DNA of 64,000 nt, taken from contig MCFE01000330.1 of the NCBI GenBank assembly GCA_002104905.1, positions 1 to 64,000 of the forward strand, in the 5' to 3' direction. Origin of the DNA: Basidiobolus meristosporus CBS 931.73. Lineage: Eukaryota > Basidiobolomycota > Basidiobolomycetes > Basidiobolales > Basidiobolaceae. A program made the position numbers and the translations under genes. Positions 45,350-54,941 of the stretch are shown in pieces (the stretch's first letter is position 1; every line of letters begins with the position of its first letter). The notes below the pieces were generated by a model. That model did no database searches. It was not told where the DNA came from and saw only the letters and a list, made by a program, of their open reading frames with translations.

Positions 45350-46621
45350 ATGGTCCCCATACCAAGCCTCAACTCATCTTTAGTACAACCCAGACAAAAC
45401 CCATCCCCCAGCTCACTAGCGCGGTCCGGACCGGAGAAGTCGATGTCGGATCCGTTTGAGTTCTTGCCAAATGATTTTAGTATGGCCCAAGTGTCTATGA
45501 TGAGCCTTCATACAGATATTTGGGCACTACTGATTAATCTAGCAGAACTAGATACCTCAGAGAGTCAACAAAGATGGAAGAATTTGAGTAGAAAGCTGTG
45601 GCATGAGTTCTACATCAAGATGCCAGCCGATGTATGTAAAAAGATATATAACAAGACAAGTATTGAAATCAAGAATGAGCTGAGAGTAAGGGGATTTGAC
45701 GAGGAAGCCGCGCGGGAACAATTTTGCGCGCAATTTGCACAGTACGGGCCGGACGCGTCCGTTTGTGCCTCAACTTTGGGAACCAAAGAGATTTTGAATG
45801 AGTTTTTGCCTCAAATGACTAATGTACTATGTGATATATTAGTAGAGCTAAGTGGCTTCCGAGAGCAATATACACAGGACTCATCCAGGCAACAGCTCCA
45901 AAGTATCAGACAGAGGGTAAGTGAATACCTTGAGGAATCAGATGGTGAGCTTCAGGAGGAAGAATACAGACCGCAAGCAACATCGTCCAGATTGCGCCAG
46001 CACGCCTTGCTGGATTCCCTACCATCTCTTGCAACCACAGCGCGCTGGCGCACGTCAGTCCAGACCACGCCAACACCCTTTACCAGAATGCCCCGCGTTG
46101 AGTCAACGCGCATTGAGTCAACGCGCATCGGGTCAACATGCGCGCTTCAGAGCAAAACTACCAGAACTCGCTAAACTGCTCATTTAGACACAAGTCCATT
46201 GGAGCGGACCGAGTCGCGTCAACATGCGGCATCACATCAAACTCAGCCAAGGGCCATCTCAACGCGTCAAGGCGCGCCTGCGCGTGCCGTTTTGCCTGAC
46301 CATCAGCGAGTTACTTCTGGTGAACTGACTGATAATGACCAACATGAAGTGACTCAACCACCAGAGCCCTTGGCAAGTAAAAGAACGTGTCAGCGCGTGG
46401 CACTACAGGCCGGTTCAGTTGGTTCAGTTGGTTCAGTTGGAGCGATTCAGTGCGGCCAAGCTTCAGCATTGCACTCATCAACTAGGAGGCAAAATACTGA
46501 CTACGAATACACAAGTAGCCAAGATGATAGTCAGCCAGGAAGTAGTATAGGTGTGCAAAGTGAGTCACTACCAAATGCTTCAGTAGTAATCCCTGTGAGA
46601 AACAAACCCAGGAGAAGATGA
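45350..46621 (+). pseudogene. Harb-2 accessory protein (423 codons, one stop)
   Basis: Starts MVPIPSLNSSLVQPRQNP, conserved in Harb-1, -3 and -4. Residues about 30-130 are predicted helical (FLPNDFSMAQVSMMSLHTD, SQQRWKNLSRKLWHEFYIK). A polar middle follows (SRQQLQSIRQRVSEYLEES). The C terminus is basic (VIPVRNKPRRR), suitable for nuclear targeting. One TAA at 46172-46174 interrupts it; Harb-3 has CAA there, so a single C to T change broke the gene while the frame stayed open to 46621. Harbinger elements normally pair the transposase with a Myb/SANT-like partner, but no clear Myb motif is visible. By position it should be the DNA-binding or import partner. Family unknown. Confidence 0.75.
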
Positions 46622-47633
46622 TGCGATCGCTTTGAATCGCTCACATTTGTAATGATCCCGACAACCCTTTTTTTTTGCGATCCAAATTGAGCCATTGCAA
46701 ATCAGTGATCATCATATTTTTGATATAAGTAATATCAAGGTCGTCTCACATTTGAGACAGAACCCCTATAAATAAACACCCTGCATATATATACGTCATC
46801 TGTAATACCAGTGCAGCTATTGGATCTGTTTTGCACCTACACAATCGCTTGCGTGCTAGCTATGACACCTTGCCCAATCACTAGGATCAGGGATTTACTT
46901 GCTCAATGGGCAAAATGAGATATTTGATGGCAAATCAGGTAGCTTTTTCAGTAGTCAATGAGCCAATTGGGGGCTGCCAGCTTCAGGATACTTTTGGACC
47001 AATTAACCACTGAGATACCGTCCAATTGGAGTGAGGGTAACCAAAATGGTAAGTATCAGTGTAGTTTATAGTGCGATACACATTTATTTCCATTGACATT
47101 AAAGAAACATATCCAAATACCGGATTTTACCTGCCATTATAGCGGTATCCAATCGCGCACGTGATGCAAGCATTACGAGTTGGCGCGATCATTTGCGCCA
47201 ACCTCATCGTGTCAGATTGTGCCATAGTGTGCAAGATCGTCCCGCATAGTGCGAAATTGTCCAAGAACAATCCTGCCTTCTGGTAGCTATGATATCACGC
47301 CCGATTGCTCTTTGCAACCGCGGATTGCGCCGCGCACCCTGGCACGGTACGATGGAACAAGTCTAGTGTACTGCTACTAACATCAGTAATGGTTGCTTTG
47401 AAGTTTTACTGCTACTTCTTGCCAAAATTATTGTAATATTGTCCTGGACTCAGACAAGCAAGCAGATTTTGGGTCAATATTGGTATGCTGAGAAAGTATC
47501 TCAAGAACAGCATACCAAAGGCAGAAAAAAAAGGTTGCACCAGCTAAGAACCAGTAACTTTCTCAGGATCCTATTAGAAGCAGTGCCAAAAGTTCCAAAC
47601 AAGTGTCAAAGAGACATCAGGTAGCTGGAAAAG

Positions 47634-48161
47634 TGTCATGATCACATGACAACCATGAACACCCATGCCAAGTTTCAGCTTCCTAGCTCAATTTCTAAGA
47701 GATTCTTTCTGGAACCTTCTACAACCTTCCAGAAAGTTCCTGACCATTCCAAACCCTTGTTACACAATGGAACATTCCATGGAAGCTTCCCATCTTATTT
47801 TTCATAGTCCAGTACCATATATGGAAATACCAAGTAACATGACTTAGTCACATGATCAGGTGACCCAATCCATTTCCCCATCCTGTCTCAGTGCCTTGCT
47901 TTCTATATTATCATCCCCAGCACATTGCTGTGCCTCACCCCACAACCCTATTAGTATTAGCCAATATCTCTCAGCATCAGTATAAGCAAAAAGTATATAG
48001 AGTCCTATCCCCCCTTAAGTATTCCTCAGTCTGATAAACACAGGTCTTGAATAAACAGCCTTGCCTTGGAAACCCGCCTTGCCTTGATGATCCACACCTC
48101 AGTCCTTTCCTGGTCCTGCCTTGCCTAGCTCTACTCTCCTGCCTTGTGTCTATTCATAACA
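47634..48161. mobile_element. Solo LTR (528 bp), TSD AAAAG
   Basis: Starts TGTCATGATCACATGACA (an 18-base near-perfect palindrome) and ends ATTCATAACA. AAAAG is directly repeated on both sides (47629-47633 and 48162-48166). It splits the coding frame of gene U copy 2, which resumes in place after it. It contains a heat-shock-element array (47707-47789), a CCATATATGG palindrome (47815-47824) and CCTTGCCTTG repeats near 48060-48130. Confidence 0.85.
47707..47789. promoter_or_regulatory. Heat-shock-element array in solo LTR
   Basis: Alternating TTC and GAA triplets at 2-base spacing, the binding pattern of heat-shock factor: TTC-tg-GAA-cc-TTC (47707-47719), TTC-ca-GAA-ag-TTC (47727-47739), then GAA-ca-TTC (47770-47777) and GAA-gc-TTC (47782-47789). 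Two complete three-unit sites plus two pairs within 83 bases. Confidence 0.7.
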
Positions 48162-49240
48162 AAAAGTTCCAATAAGAGACAGGCAGACAAACATATATTC
48201 ACCAGCACAGCCTTTGTGATGGAAAGGGAGTAGTTCCACTCAAGAAGCACTCTGTCAACATAGCAGTGAAGGACCTGGCAGTGATAAAAACCAGTCTCTA
48301 TCTTAGGAGCCCATCCCATCATACCAAAGAAGAATTATCAACAAGAAAAAGCTGTTTTCACAAGAATTGAAGGCACAACCAGGCAAGCAACACTCAAGTG
48401 AGCTCAACAAGTTTGCAGAGAACAGCAATTAGTTTAACACAGCCTCCATGTCCTTCAGTGCTGACAAAGTAGATATCCCACTGACAGACAATGCAGCTAC
48501 ATCAAGAACTCAAAAGGCTATCACAATGCCTTCAGCAGAACTTTGGAACTTCAATAGGCACATCAAGAGGTTGCAGCACTTCTTCAAGAGCAGTGCTAAA
48601 GAAAATGCACTTGAATATTGCAAGATTTTACTGCAATGACTAGCAGACAAGGTGCTAAACCTTGCAGTGCTGGCTGAAGATCAGGACATATGGGAACCAG
48701 TGAACAGATATTGGCATGAAGCTCTAATGTTCCTGCTAAAGTCATAGAAACAGAGTGTTACAGCAGAAATACTGATTGAGTGGTGAGTTTTAATGCAGTT
48801 ATTTGTTGAGTTTGGGGTTGGACTTAATGCTAGTGTAGGGCATAGGGACTTGCATAGGTCAGTACGATTGGCAATTGATATAGAACTGATGCTTCAACAG
48901 AAATAAATCAATTTGTATGAATGAAAAGTAAGAGGAACAGTTGAGTCAGGAAGCAAGGAGTGTGAAAAAGAGGCAATAGCCAATCAATGCACACAAACTT
49001 AGTAAGTGATAGAGTTTCTGGGGTCAGAGAGTAAAAAAAATGCTAGAGAACCAATCAGAAGTCACTGATGTAATGTTGTGATGAAAAATCTTGACTAAGT
49101 GTTTTGCAAAATCTGGGGTGCATTTACTTTCTGATGGTCTTTGCACTGTGTCCAGACAGGTTCAATACCTCTGAGTCACAGGATTCAGAGTTTGTGATGG
49201 CCTTTTGATGGTATCATCTGTTGTGTTGTATTATGATAAG

Positions 49241-49597
49241 CTTGGGGACTGCTCTACAATGATGAGGCCAATCAACTATATACAACAACTTCCAGTATGT
49301 AAATACTGAAATAGTCAATTGGGAGTTTGATATACCAACAGAAGATATAACTTTGACTAATATCTTCAGTTTTGGGCTCAATTTATTCTATAGGCAGTGT
49401 TTTCCACTTCAACAGCAGAGTTCTGACCTTCAGTTGACTAATAGGCTAATTACTCATGTAATATATTTTCCTCATTTGGAGTTCACTTTCCTTTCTGACA
49501 AAATCTTTCTAATAAGGAAGTTCTGAGCTCCCCTTTAACCTAAAGGGACGTGGTATAAGGGCTGCTAAAGGGGTCTTTAGACCTAAATGGGTGTTTT
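49241..49597. other. Spacer between gene U copy 2 and the Copia element
   Basis: No gene. The sequence around 49530-49590 (CTAAAGGGGTCTTTAG) resembles the other flank of the Copia element near 54880-54930 (CAAAGGGGTCTATAGAGGGG). Confidence 0.4.
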
Positions 49598-49965
49598 TGT
49601 AGCTATTTAGGAAGTGATTTGGAAATAAGAAACTTATTAAGAAATAGTGACAATATTAAATTGTTCTTTATTCATGAAGAAGCTCAGTACTTATACCATT
49701 GCAAAAGTAATACAACTGCAGCACCAAGTAAGGAGGGTTTCTCAACATTCAGGAGCATCATGTAACAGTCTTATGGTTATTATGTAATGTTTTGTAAAAG
49801 TGCTAATTTGATCTTGACTTTAGGGGAATAATCAAAGAATTATAGATATGGAGAAAGTGGCAAAGCTAGGGCTGTATGTTAGTCTTATATTGACCACAAC
49901 TTGTCCAAAACTGTTAAGTAAGTTCTTAGCTGCTGAATGAAACCAAATACTCCAATATATCAACA
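49598..49965 (-). repeat. Copia 3' LTR
   Basis: Read on the minus strand it begins TGTTGATATATTGG after the polypurine tract and ends near 49598. It matches 54459-54824 through blocks such as GTGGCAAAGCTAG/GTGGCAAGATTAG and GAAGCTCAGTA. Confidence 0.8.
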
Positions 49966-50558
49966 CTCCCCCTCAACTAGATAATTTCTTAATCCTAGTA
50001 ACTCACTTTGATTCTCAACTGTGGCCTAGCCAGTGGCTTTGTTGATATATTGGCCACCATTTTGTCAGTTGGGCAGTCAGCTAACTCTACTAAGTTATTT
50101 TTACAGCTTCCCTAACAAAGTAGTGTTGTATATCTATGTACTTAGTTCTGGCATGATTAACAGAATTCCTAGATAATGAATTATAAATTTGATGATTTTT
50201 GTAATTACATGTTGGTTCCTCTGAGTTAAAATCTAATTCTTAGAATAATTTTTGTAGCCATATAGCCTCCTTAGTTGCTTGACAAGCAGCCATATATTTA
50301 GATTCAGTTGCAGATAGGGTCACAGTTGGTTGTTTCTTGCAAATCCTAGTAACAGCTGCACCAGCATAAAGAAATGCATACCTAGTGGTAGAGCATCTGG
50401 CAATCAGCTCTCCCTACACAAATATCAATCAATATAACCATCAACTATTTTCCTATTGGCTGCTCCATAGTATTCCAGTACCATACTTATGGTACCTTAT
50501 AGATAACTGAAAATCCATATAACTGCTGTAGTTTAATCTGATCCATAATTTGCATGAG

Positions 50559-50933
50559 TTAACTGACTATTCCAACTGCCACTGCAATATTGGGACATGT
50601 TGACACCATCTGATACATCAGGCTACCAACCATTGATTGATAGGGAACGTTCTGGTCCATATTTGAACCTTTTTTACCCAAAACTGGCAGAGATTTCAGC
50701 TTATGGGTGCCTTTTGGATTTGCAGAATCTTGTGGTTGCTCTACATATATAGTTTCTTGCAGATCACCACTTAGAAAGGCTGCTTTGACATCCATTTGGT
50801 GTAGGTCTATACTGTGTACAGCTGCTGAGCATAGAACTGTTGTAATGGAGCTAAACCTGGCAACCAGAGCAAACACTTCCTCAAAGTCTAGTCCTTGGAT
50901 CTTGGAATAGCCTTTAGGTACCAATCTAGCCAA
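50559..50933 (-). pseudogene. Copia reverse-transcriptase fragment
   Basis: ARLVPKGYSKIQGLDFEEVF, then HSIDLHQMDVKAAFLSGDLQ and ETIYVEQP are hallmark Copia reverse-transcriptase phrases. The frame then jumps to VPYQSMVGSLMYQ, which belongs near the RNase H end, so the YVDD active-site region is deleted. Upstream, at 51133-50888, lies the WELVDTPNGIEPIGCTWVY-like start of the domain. Confidence 0.85.
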
Positions 50934-51390
50934 GTACCTATCAATGGTACCATTTGAGATATCTTGATATTATAGACCCATGTACATCCTATTGGCTCTA
51001 TCCCATTTGGTGTATCTACCAGCTCCCACATTTTGCCCTGATCAGAGATTAGTACTCCTCCTACATGGCTTGTTGCCACATAGTAGCATCTGGACTTTGC
51101 ATTACCTGTTCCTAATTCTGAGGTTTGGCACATAAGGCAAGATAAGCTTTCTCATAATTTTTGCATGTCTGCCTCCATGATCCAGGGGCATTTCTTAAAC
51201 TGGTAGATCTCCTAATTGGGATAATCTACTCTGATCTAGAAGTGGTAGAGTTATCTTCTGTGTCTGGCTGAGTTAGGTGCTTATCTTCTTCATTAGAATT
51301 GATTGCATTATCAGGCAGCTGGCTACTAATTTCTGGGGCTTTCTGATATAAATTTGTCTCAAATACAATGTCCCTGATTTAGATCAGCTT

Positions 51391-52498
51391 CTAGGTTTTG
51401 CCGTCACACACTCTACAACCATTGGTATCCTCACAATACCCAAGAAAGTTATCTTTTCCACTCTTGAGTGCCAACTTTGAGCATTTTTTCAGGGATATGA
51501 TGAAAAACAACACTGCTAAAGATCCTGAGGTGTTGGAAGTTGGATTTTTTGTCTGTATATGCTTCAAAGGGTGTAAGGTTGCATAGTAGTGTAGTTGGGC
51601 ATCCAATCTTAATGATTACTGTGGTAGCAAAAAGTTCAGTGTAAAACTTGCAGTCCATTCCCTTATCATGTGGCATAGATCTTCCCATCTCTACTATTGC
51701 TATATTTGAACATTCTGCTACTCAATTTTGCTGTGGAGTATGTGGAATAGTGGTCTGTTGAAGTATACCTATATATGAGCAGTATTTTTCAAACTCCTTT
51801 TTTATTATTCTCCTCTATTGTTGCTTTGAAGCGCCTTCAGTTTACACCCAATTGGTATTTCTGTCATGTTCTTTAAGTGCTTAAATGTCTTAAATGACTC
51901 ATCCTTAATCTGGTGGAAGTACATCCATGTACACCTTGTCTTGTCATCAATAAACATCATAAAGTATCTCTTGGCTCCAAAGGACAGCATTAGCATGGGC
52001 CCACATATGTCTGAGTGTACAATAGCCAATATTTCAGGGGTGATGATATCTCCTGAGCTCCTGAAATATTGTCTCATTTTTGGTTTGCAATGTGTCCTAG
52101 CCTCCTATGCCACCTCTCTAGTTAGTGTTATTGGTTTCAGCCATGTTGACATACTCAGGCACAATGATCTTGCATTGTAACTTATATATATTGTGATCTC
52201 TGATTTTCAATGATAAATTTTGTCCATTTTCACAAAATAGTGAGCTGCTCAACTTAGTAGAAAAAAATTTCAGTCCCTGATTGGTTGCTTTACTTAATGA
52301 GAGTAGGTTCTTAGCTATTGCAGGCATATAGAGTACATCAGTCAGTTTTGCTGTTATTGCCCCTGAGATATCACTCAAATTTAGCTGTATAGATCCACTG
52401 GTGGTAGCTCCCAGCGCTGTGGTGGTGTATAAGTCCAAGGGAGAGATACGTCCAACACTTCTCAAGTATTTTGTGTGTGGGGTGTTCACTGGGTGCAA
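51391..52498 (-). pseudogene. Copia integrase region, broken
   Basis: From 52498 the region between protease and integrase (NPVNTPHTKYL-like) runs into LTDVLYMPAIAKNLLS. Then from 52077 come HSDICGPMLM, KRYFMMFIDDKTRCTWMYF and QSNNRGE, the integrase core. From 51688 come MPHDKGMDCKFYTELFATT and PFEAYTDKKSNFQHLRIF. Several stops and shifts; not functional. Confidence 0.85.
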
Positions 52499-53488
52499 TA
52501 ACCTCTGGCAAAAGCTTGCTAGGAATACTTGGGTTCTGTCTCTAATCTAATGTGAAGGGGAATAAAGCCACAAGCTTGTCAAGGGAAAACTATTGAGCTA
52601 CAATCCCCAACTTAGTTGGCGTCTTAACAAAAGTATGTGCTGGGTTCAGCGTCCTTTGAGATGACAATGTTCTAAAGCTTCCAAAGTCAACACAACTGTA
52701 AACTCCACCAGCAGGGACTTGATAAGAATGCAGCTGTGGTCAATAGTTACAAAGACAGAAAAGTATCTTTGCCTGTACAAGAACAAACTTGGGAAAGAAT
52801 CAAATATAATAAAAGATACCTACTCTGAGTATTCCTCACAAGTAGTGCCTCCAAGGTCAGTTGGCTGTCAGCGTGGTTTCCTGGGAGTGTCCTGTGGTCT
52901 AGGGTTGGAAGTTCAGGTAGCAGCAGGTAGCAGTGATCACACTAATCAACAAGTCGGTATATTGATAAAAGGGATGATGATTTATTGTTGAGGGAGAGCC
53001 TCCCTTATATACTTTTCTTACTGGCTAAGTGATTACTAATCATGGTGTTCCAGAAGGTTCTGGATATCAATAGAAATCTTAATGACATCAGAATGACCTA
53101 AGAATGTTCTAAGTAGGTGCTGGAAGGTTCCAAGAGGCACAGCACATCCAACCAATCAGGAATCAGTATTCTGAAACCTGTGTAACATGGGGATACCATA
53201 TATGGTATGGAAATGGTAGGGATGGTGACACGGGTTGATCATGTGTCTTGGGTACTGGCGCGGGTACTTGCCTAATATAGAAGCACTTGTAGCTAGTAAT
53301 CTTACATAAAGTGAGGGGTAACTTATGCAATAAGGTAAGCAGGTGTGATAGTCAACCAGCTTATGGGATAGTACTGATTGGGTAAGACAAATGGGATAAA
53401 ACTAAAATAAGTGTAGTAGAGATATAGGGAAGTGGAAAATAAGGGAATAAGCACATCTGTCAGTGGGTGTCACTGTCACCCCACTACA
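52494..53488 (-). mobile_element. LTR-like segment L2 inserted in the Copia element
   Basis: On the minus strand it begins TGTAGTGGGGTGACAGTGAC and ends CAGAGGTTATTGCA, matching segment L1 (54942-55679) at both ends and through the promoter-like middle. It interrupts the Copia protease-integrase junction. Exact edges and a target duplication could not be fixed. It contains the TATATAAG box (53003-53011 region), heat-shock elements, a reversed CCAAT box and CCATATATGG. Confidence 0.65.
53003..53205 (-). promoter_or_regulatory. LTR promoter module in L2: CArG-like box, CCAAT, heat-shock elements, TATA
   Basis: Read on the minus strand: CCATATATGG (53205-53196), ATTGG (reversed CCAAT), then GAA-cc-TTC (53130-53123), GAA-cc-TTC-tg-GAA (53060-53048), and TATATAAGGG ending near 53003. 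The order and spacing are the same in L1. Confidence 0.65.
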
Positions 53489-53672
53489 GCGCAGAGCTCT
53501 CTGCCAGATGAACCTTTCTTATGGGAATAGACTTTAAGTTACTAAGCCGCTTCTTTATACCTAAATATGCTGTGATGCTCCAGAATCATAAACCATTTAT
53601 TACTTTGGTTATTGGCACTCTCTTGTTGAGTTACAAATAACTGCTCATCAGCAGTAATATGGTTTGCCTGCT

Positions 53673-54423
53673 CTAGTTTCTCTTTTTTGTCTGCGTATTA
53701 CTTTTGGCATTCTTTTGCCCAGTATCCTGGCTCCTTACAGCAGTTACATCAATCAGGTCTTTTTTGGTTCTATTGCTTTCCCTTGTTTTCTGTTTGCCTT
53801 TTGAAGCTGCATTATCTTTAATTTTCTCTGCTTGATTGTTAAGTCTGAGTTCTTCATGAAGAAGTCTTCTTTTCACATAGTCCAAAGTAAGTTGTTTTTA
53901 TGCTTCCAAATGATTGTATGAGTGGCACATACTTGTCTGGTAAGCTGCACAGCAGACAGAGTATCTTTTCTTCATCATCCACACCAGCACTAATGCTGTA
54001 AAGTTCTTCTGCAAGCAGCTCGATTCTGCAAATGAGTTTCAGCATTTCATCATCTAGCTTCTTCCTCATTTTGAAGAACTTTTGTTGTACATAAAGCTTG
54101 CTTGATACTGACCTTGCTCTAACAACTTTCTCCAAGTATTTCCATGCTACTTTGGCAGTACTTGAATCATGAGTCTGTCCAATGAAGGAATCTTGCACAT
54201 TGATACATATGGCATTAAAGGCCTTTCTCTCCTTCTCTTAAAACTTCTCCACTTCTTCTGCTGTTCCTTTGGGCTCAACTACTTTTGCTGTCACTTTATA
54301 TCAAGGCTTTCTTTCCTGAAGGTGGATCTGCATCTCAATTCTTCAAGCTTGATAGTTCATCCCATCAAACCTCTCCTTTATAGGGAAGATGATTGCATTG
54401 TTCTGTTTGCTGGTAGACGTCAT
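53673..54423 (-). pseudogene. Copia gag, broken
   Basis: Starts MTSTSKQNNAIIFPIKERFD and GMNYQA, followed by a TGA where Copia gag proteins have Trp. From 54198 come AWKYLEKVVRARSVSSKLYV, FKMRKKLDDEMLKLICRI and LLCSLPDKYVPLIQSF, typical of gag. A zinc knuckle near 53725-53760 reads CNCCKEPGYWAKEC, with Tyr where the knuckle His should be. Both defects can come from C to T changes on one strand or the other. Confidence 0.8.
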
Positions 54424-54458
54424 TTTAGAATAGATTAAGGCAATTGGGGCTTGTAACC

Positions 54459-54824
54459 TGTTGCAATTTAAGAAGTGAATTGGATATAATTAACTTATCA
54501 AGAAATAGTGATCACAGCTGAACTGTTGTTGACTGATAAAGAAGCTCAGTATTATATCTCTGTAGGAGTCAATCAACTGTAACACTAAGTAAGGGGGGAT
54601 TCTCAACATTTGGGAGCATTCTGTTACAGTCTCAGGATTAGTAAATAATGCTTGGTAAAAGTGCTAATTTAATCTTGACTATGGGGAATACTCATAGGAT
54701 CATAGATCCAAAGAAAGTGGCAAGATTAGCACTGTAAGCTAGTCTAACAGTGACCAAGACTAGTCCAGAAGTGTTAAGCAAATTTTTGCTGCTGAATGAT
54801 ACCAAATTGTACAATAGTTCAGCA
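54459..54824 (-). repeat. Copia 5' LTR
   Basis: On the minus strand it starts TGCTGAACTATTG and ends TTGCAACA, directly followed by GGTTACAAGCCCC, the likely primer-binding site, and then gag. Confidence 0.8.
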
Positions 54825-54941
54825 GTTTTAGCAAATAGGGGCTTCTTACAGTGCTCTGAAGTGAACTTTTTCCTAAAGGGGTGCCTGAAAAGCTTCCTTG
54901 GAGCAAAGGGGTCTATAGAGGGGTCCTTGGACAGAAAGCAC

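Larger units (their letters stand above)
43923..47364. mobile_element. Harb-2: PIF/Harbinger-like element (3442 bp), TSD AGT
   Basis: The most CpG-rich and so apparently youngest copy. Left end AGACTTGTTCCGTTGGATAG; right end inverted AGACTTGTTCCATCGTACCG; AGT on both sides (43920-43922, 47365-47367). The left subterminal 110 bases hold six AGTGCC/GGCACT motifs. It encodes a transposase on the minus strand and an accessory protein on the plus strand, divergently transcribed from a 359-base gap. Inserted in the Tnp2 relic T2; T1 shows the site without insertion near 37760. Confidence 0.92.
43253..47440 (+). pseudogene. Tnp2-element relic T2, split by Harb-2
   Basis: Bases 43258-43922 match T1 (37030-37760) closely. 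One frame gives WGYCGKPLSHEAHSWNSKYF then CGQCFATEV, a cysteine/histidine-rich stretch. The match resumes after Harb-2 at 47365-47433 (CTACTAACATCAGTAATGG, then TTCTTGCCAAAATTATTG against T1 CTTGCCAAGATCATCC). The relic then ends where unclassified gene U copy 2 begins. No functional frame. Confidence 0.65.
47441..49240 (+). pseudogene. Unclassified repeated gene U, copy 2 (broken), carrying a solo LTR
   Basis: The plus-strand frame from 47439 (KVSQEQHTKGRKKRLHQL) runs into a solo LTR (47634-48161) and continues after it. Beyond that, LFSQELKAQPGKQHSSELNK, then TNAATSRTQKAITMPSAEL-like sequence and IKRLQHFFKSSAKENALEYC to DQDIWEPVN match copy 1 in reverse orientation (34.8-35.3 kb). A stop in the final helix and earlier frame breaks make it dead. 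Its 3' flank contains one inverted relative of the 334-bp unit. Function unknown. Confidence 0.5.
49598..54824 (-). mobile_element. Ty1/Copia LTR retrotransposon (5.2 kb, degenerate), TSD GTTTT
   Basis: LTRs lie at 49598-49965 and 54459-54824 in the same direction and are similar but diverged. GTTTT stands on both outer flanks (49593-49597, 54825-54829). On the minus strand the 3' LTR is preceded by the Copia polypurine tract GAGGGGGAGTGTTGATAT. Inside, minus-strand gag, integrase and reverse-transcriptase pieces follow in Copia order, all broken. A 1-kb LTR-like segment (52494-53488) is inserted between protease and integrase. Part of the reverse transcriptase/RNase H region is deleted near 50700. 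Confidence 0.85.
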
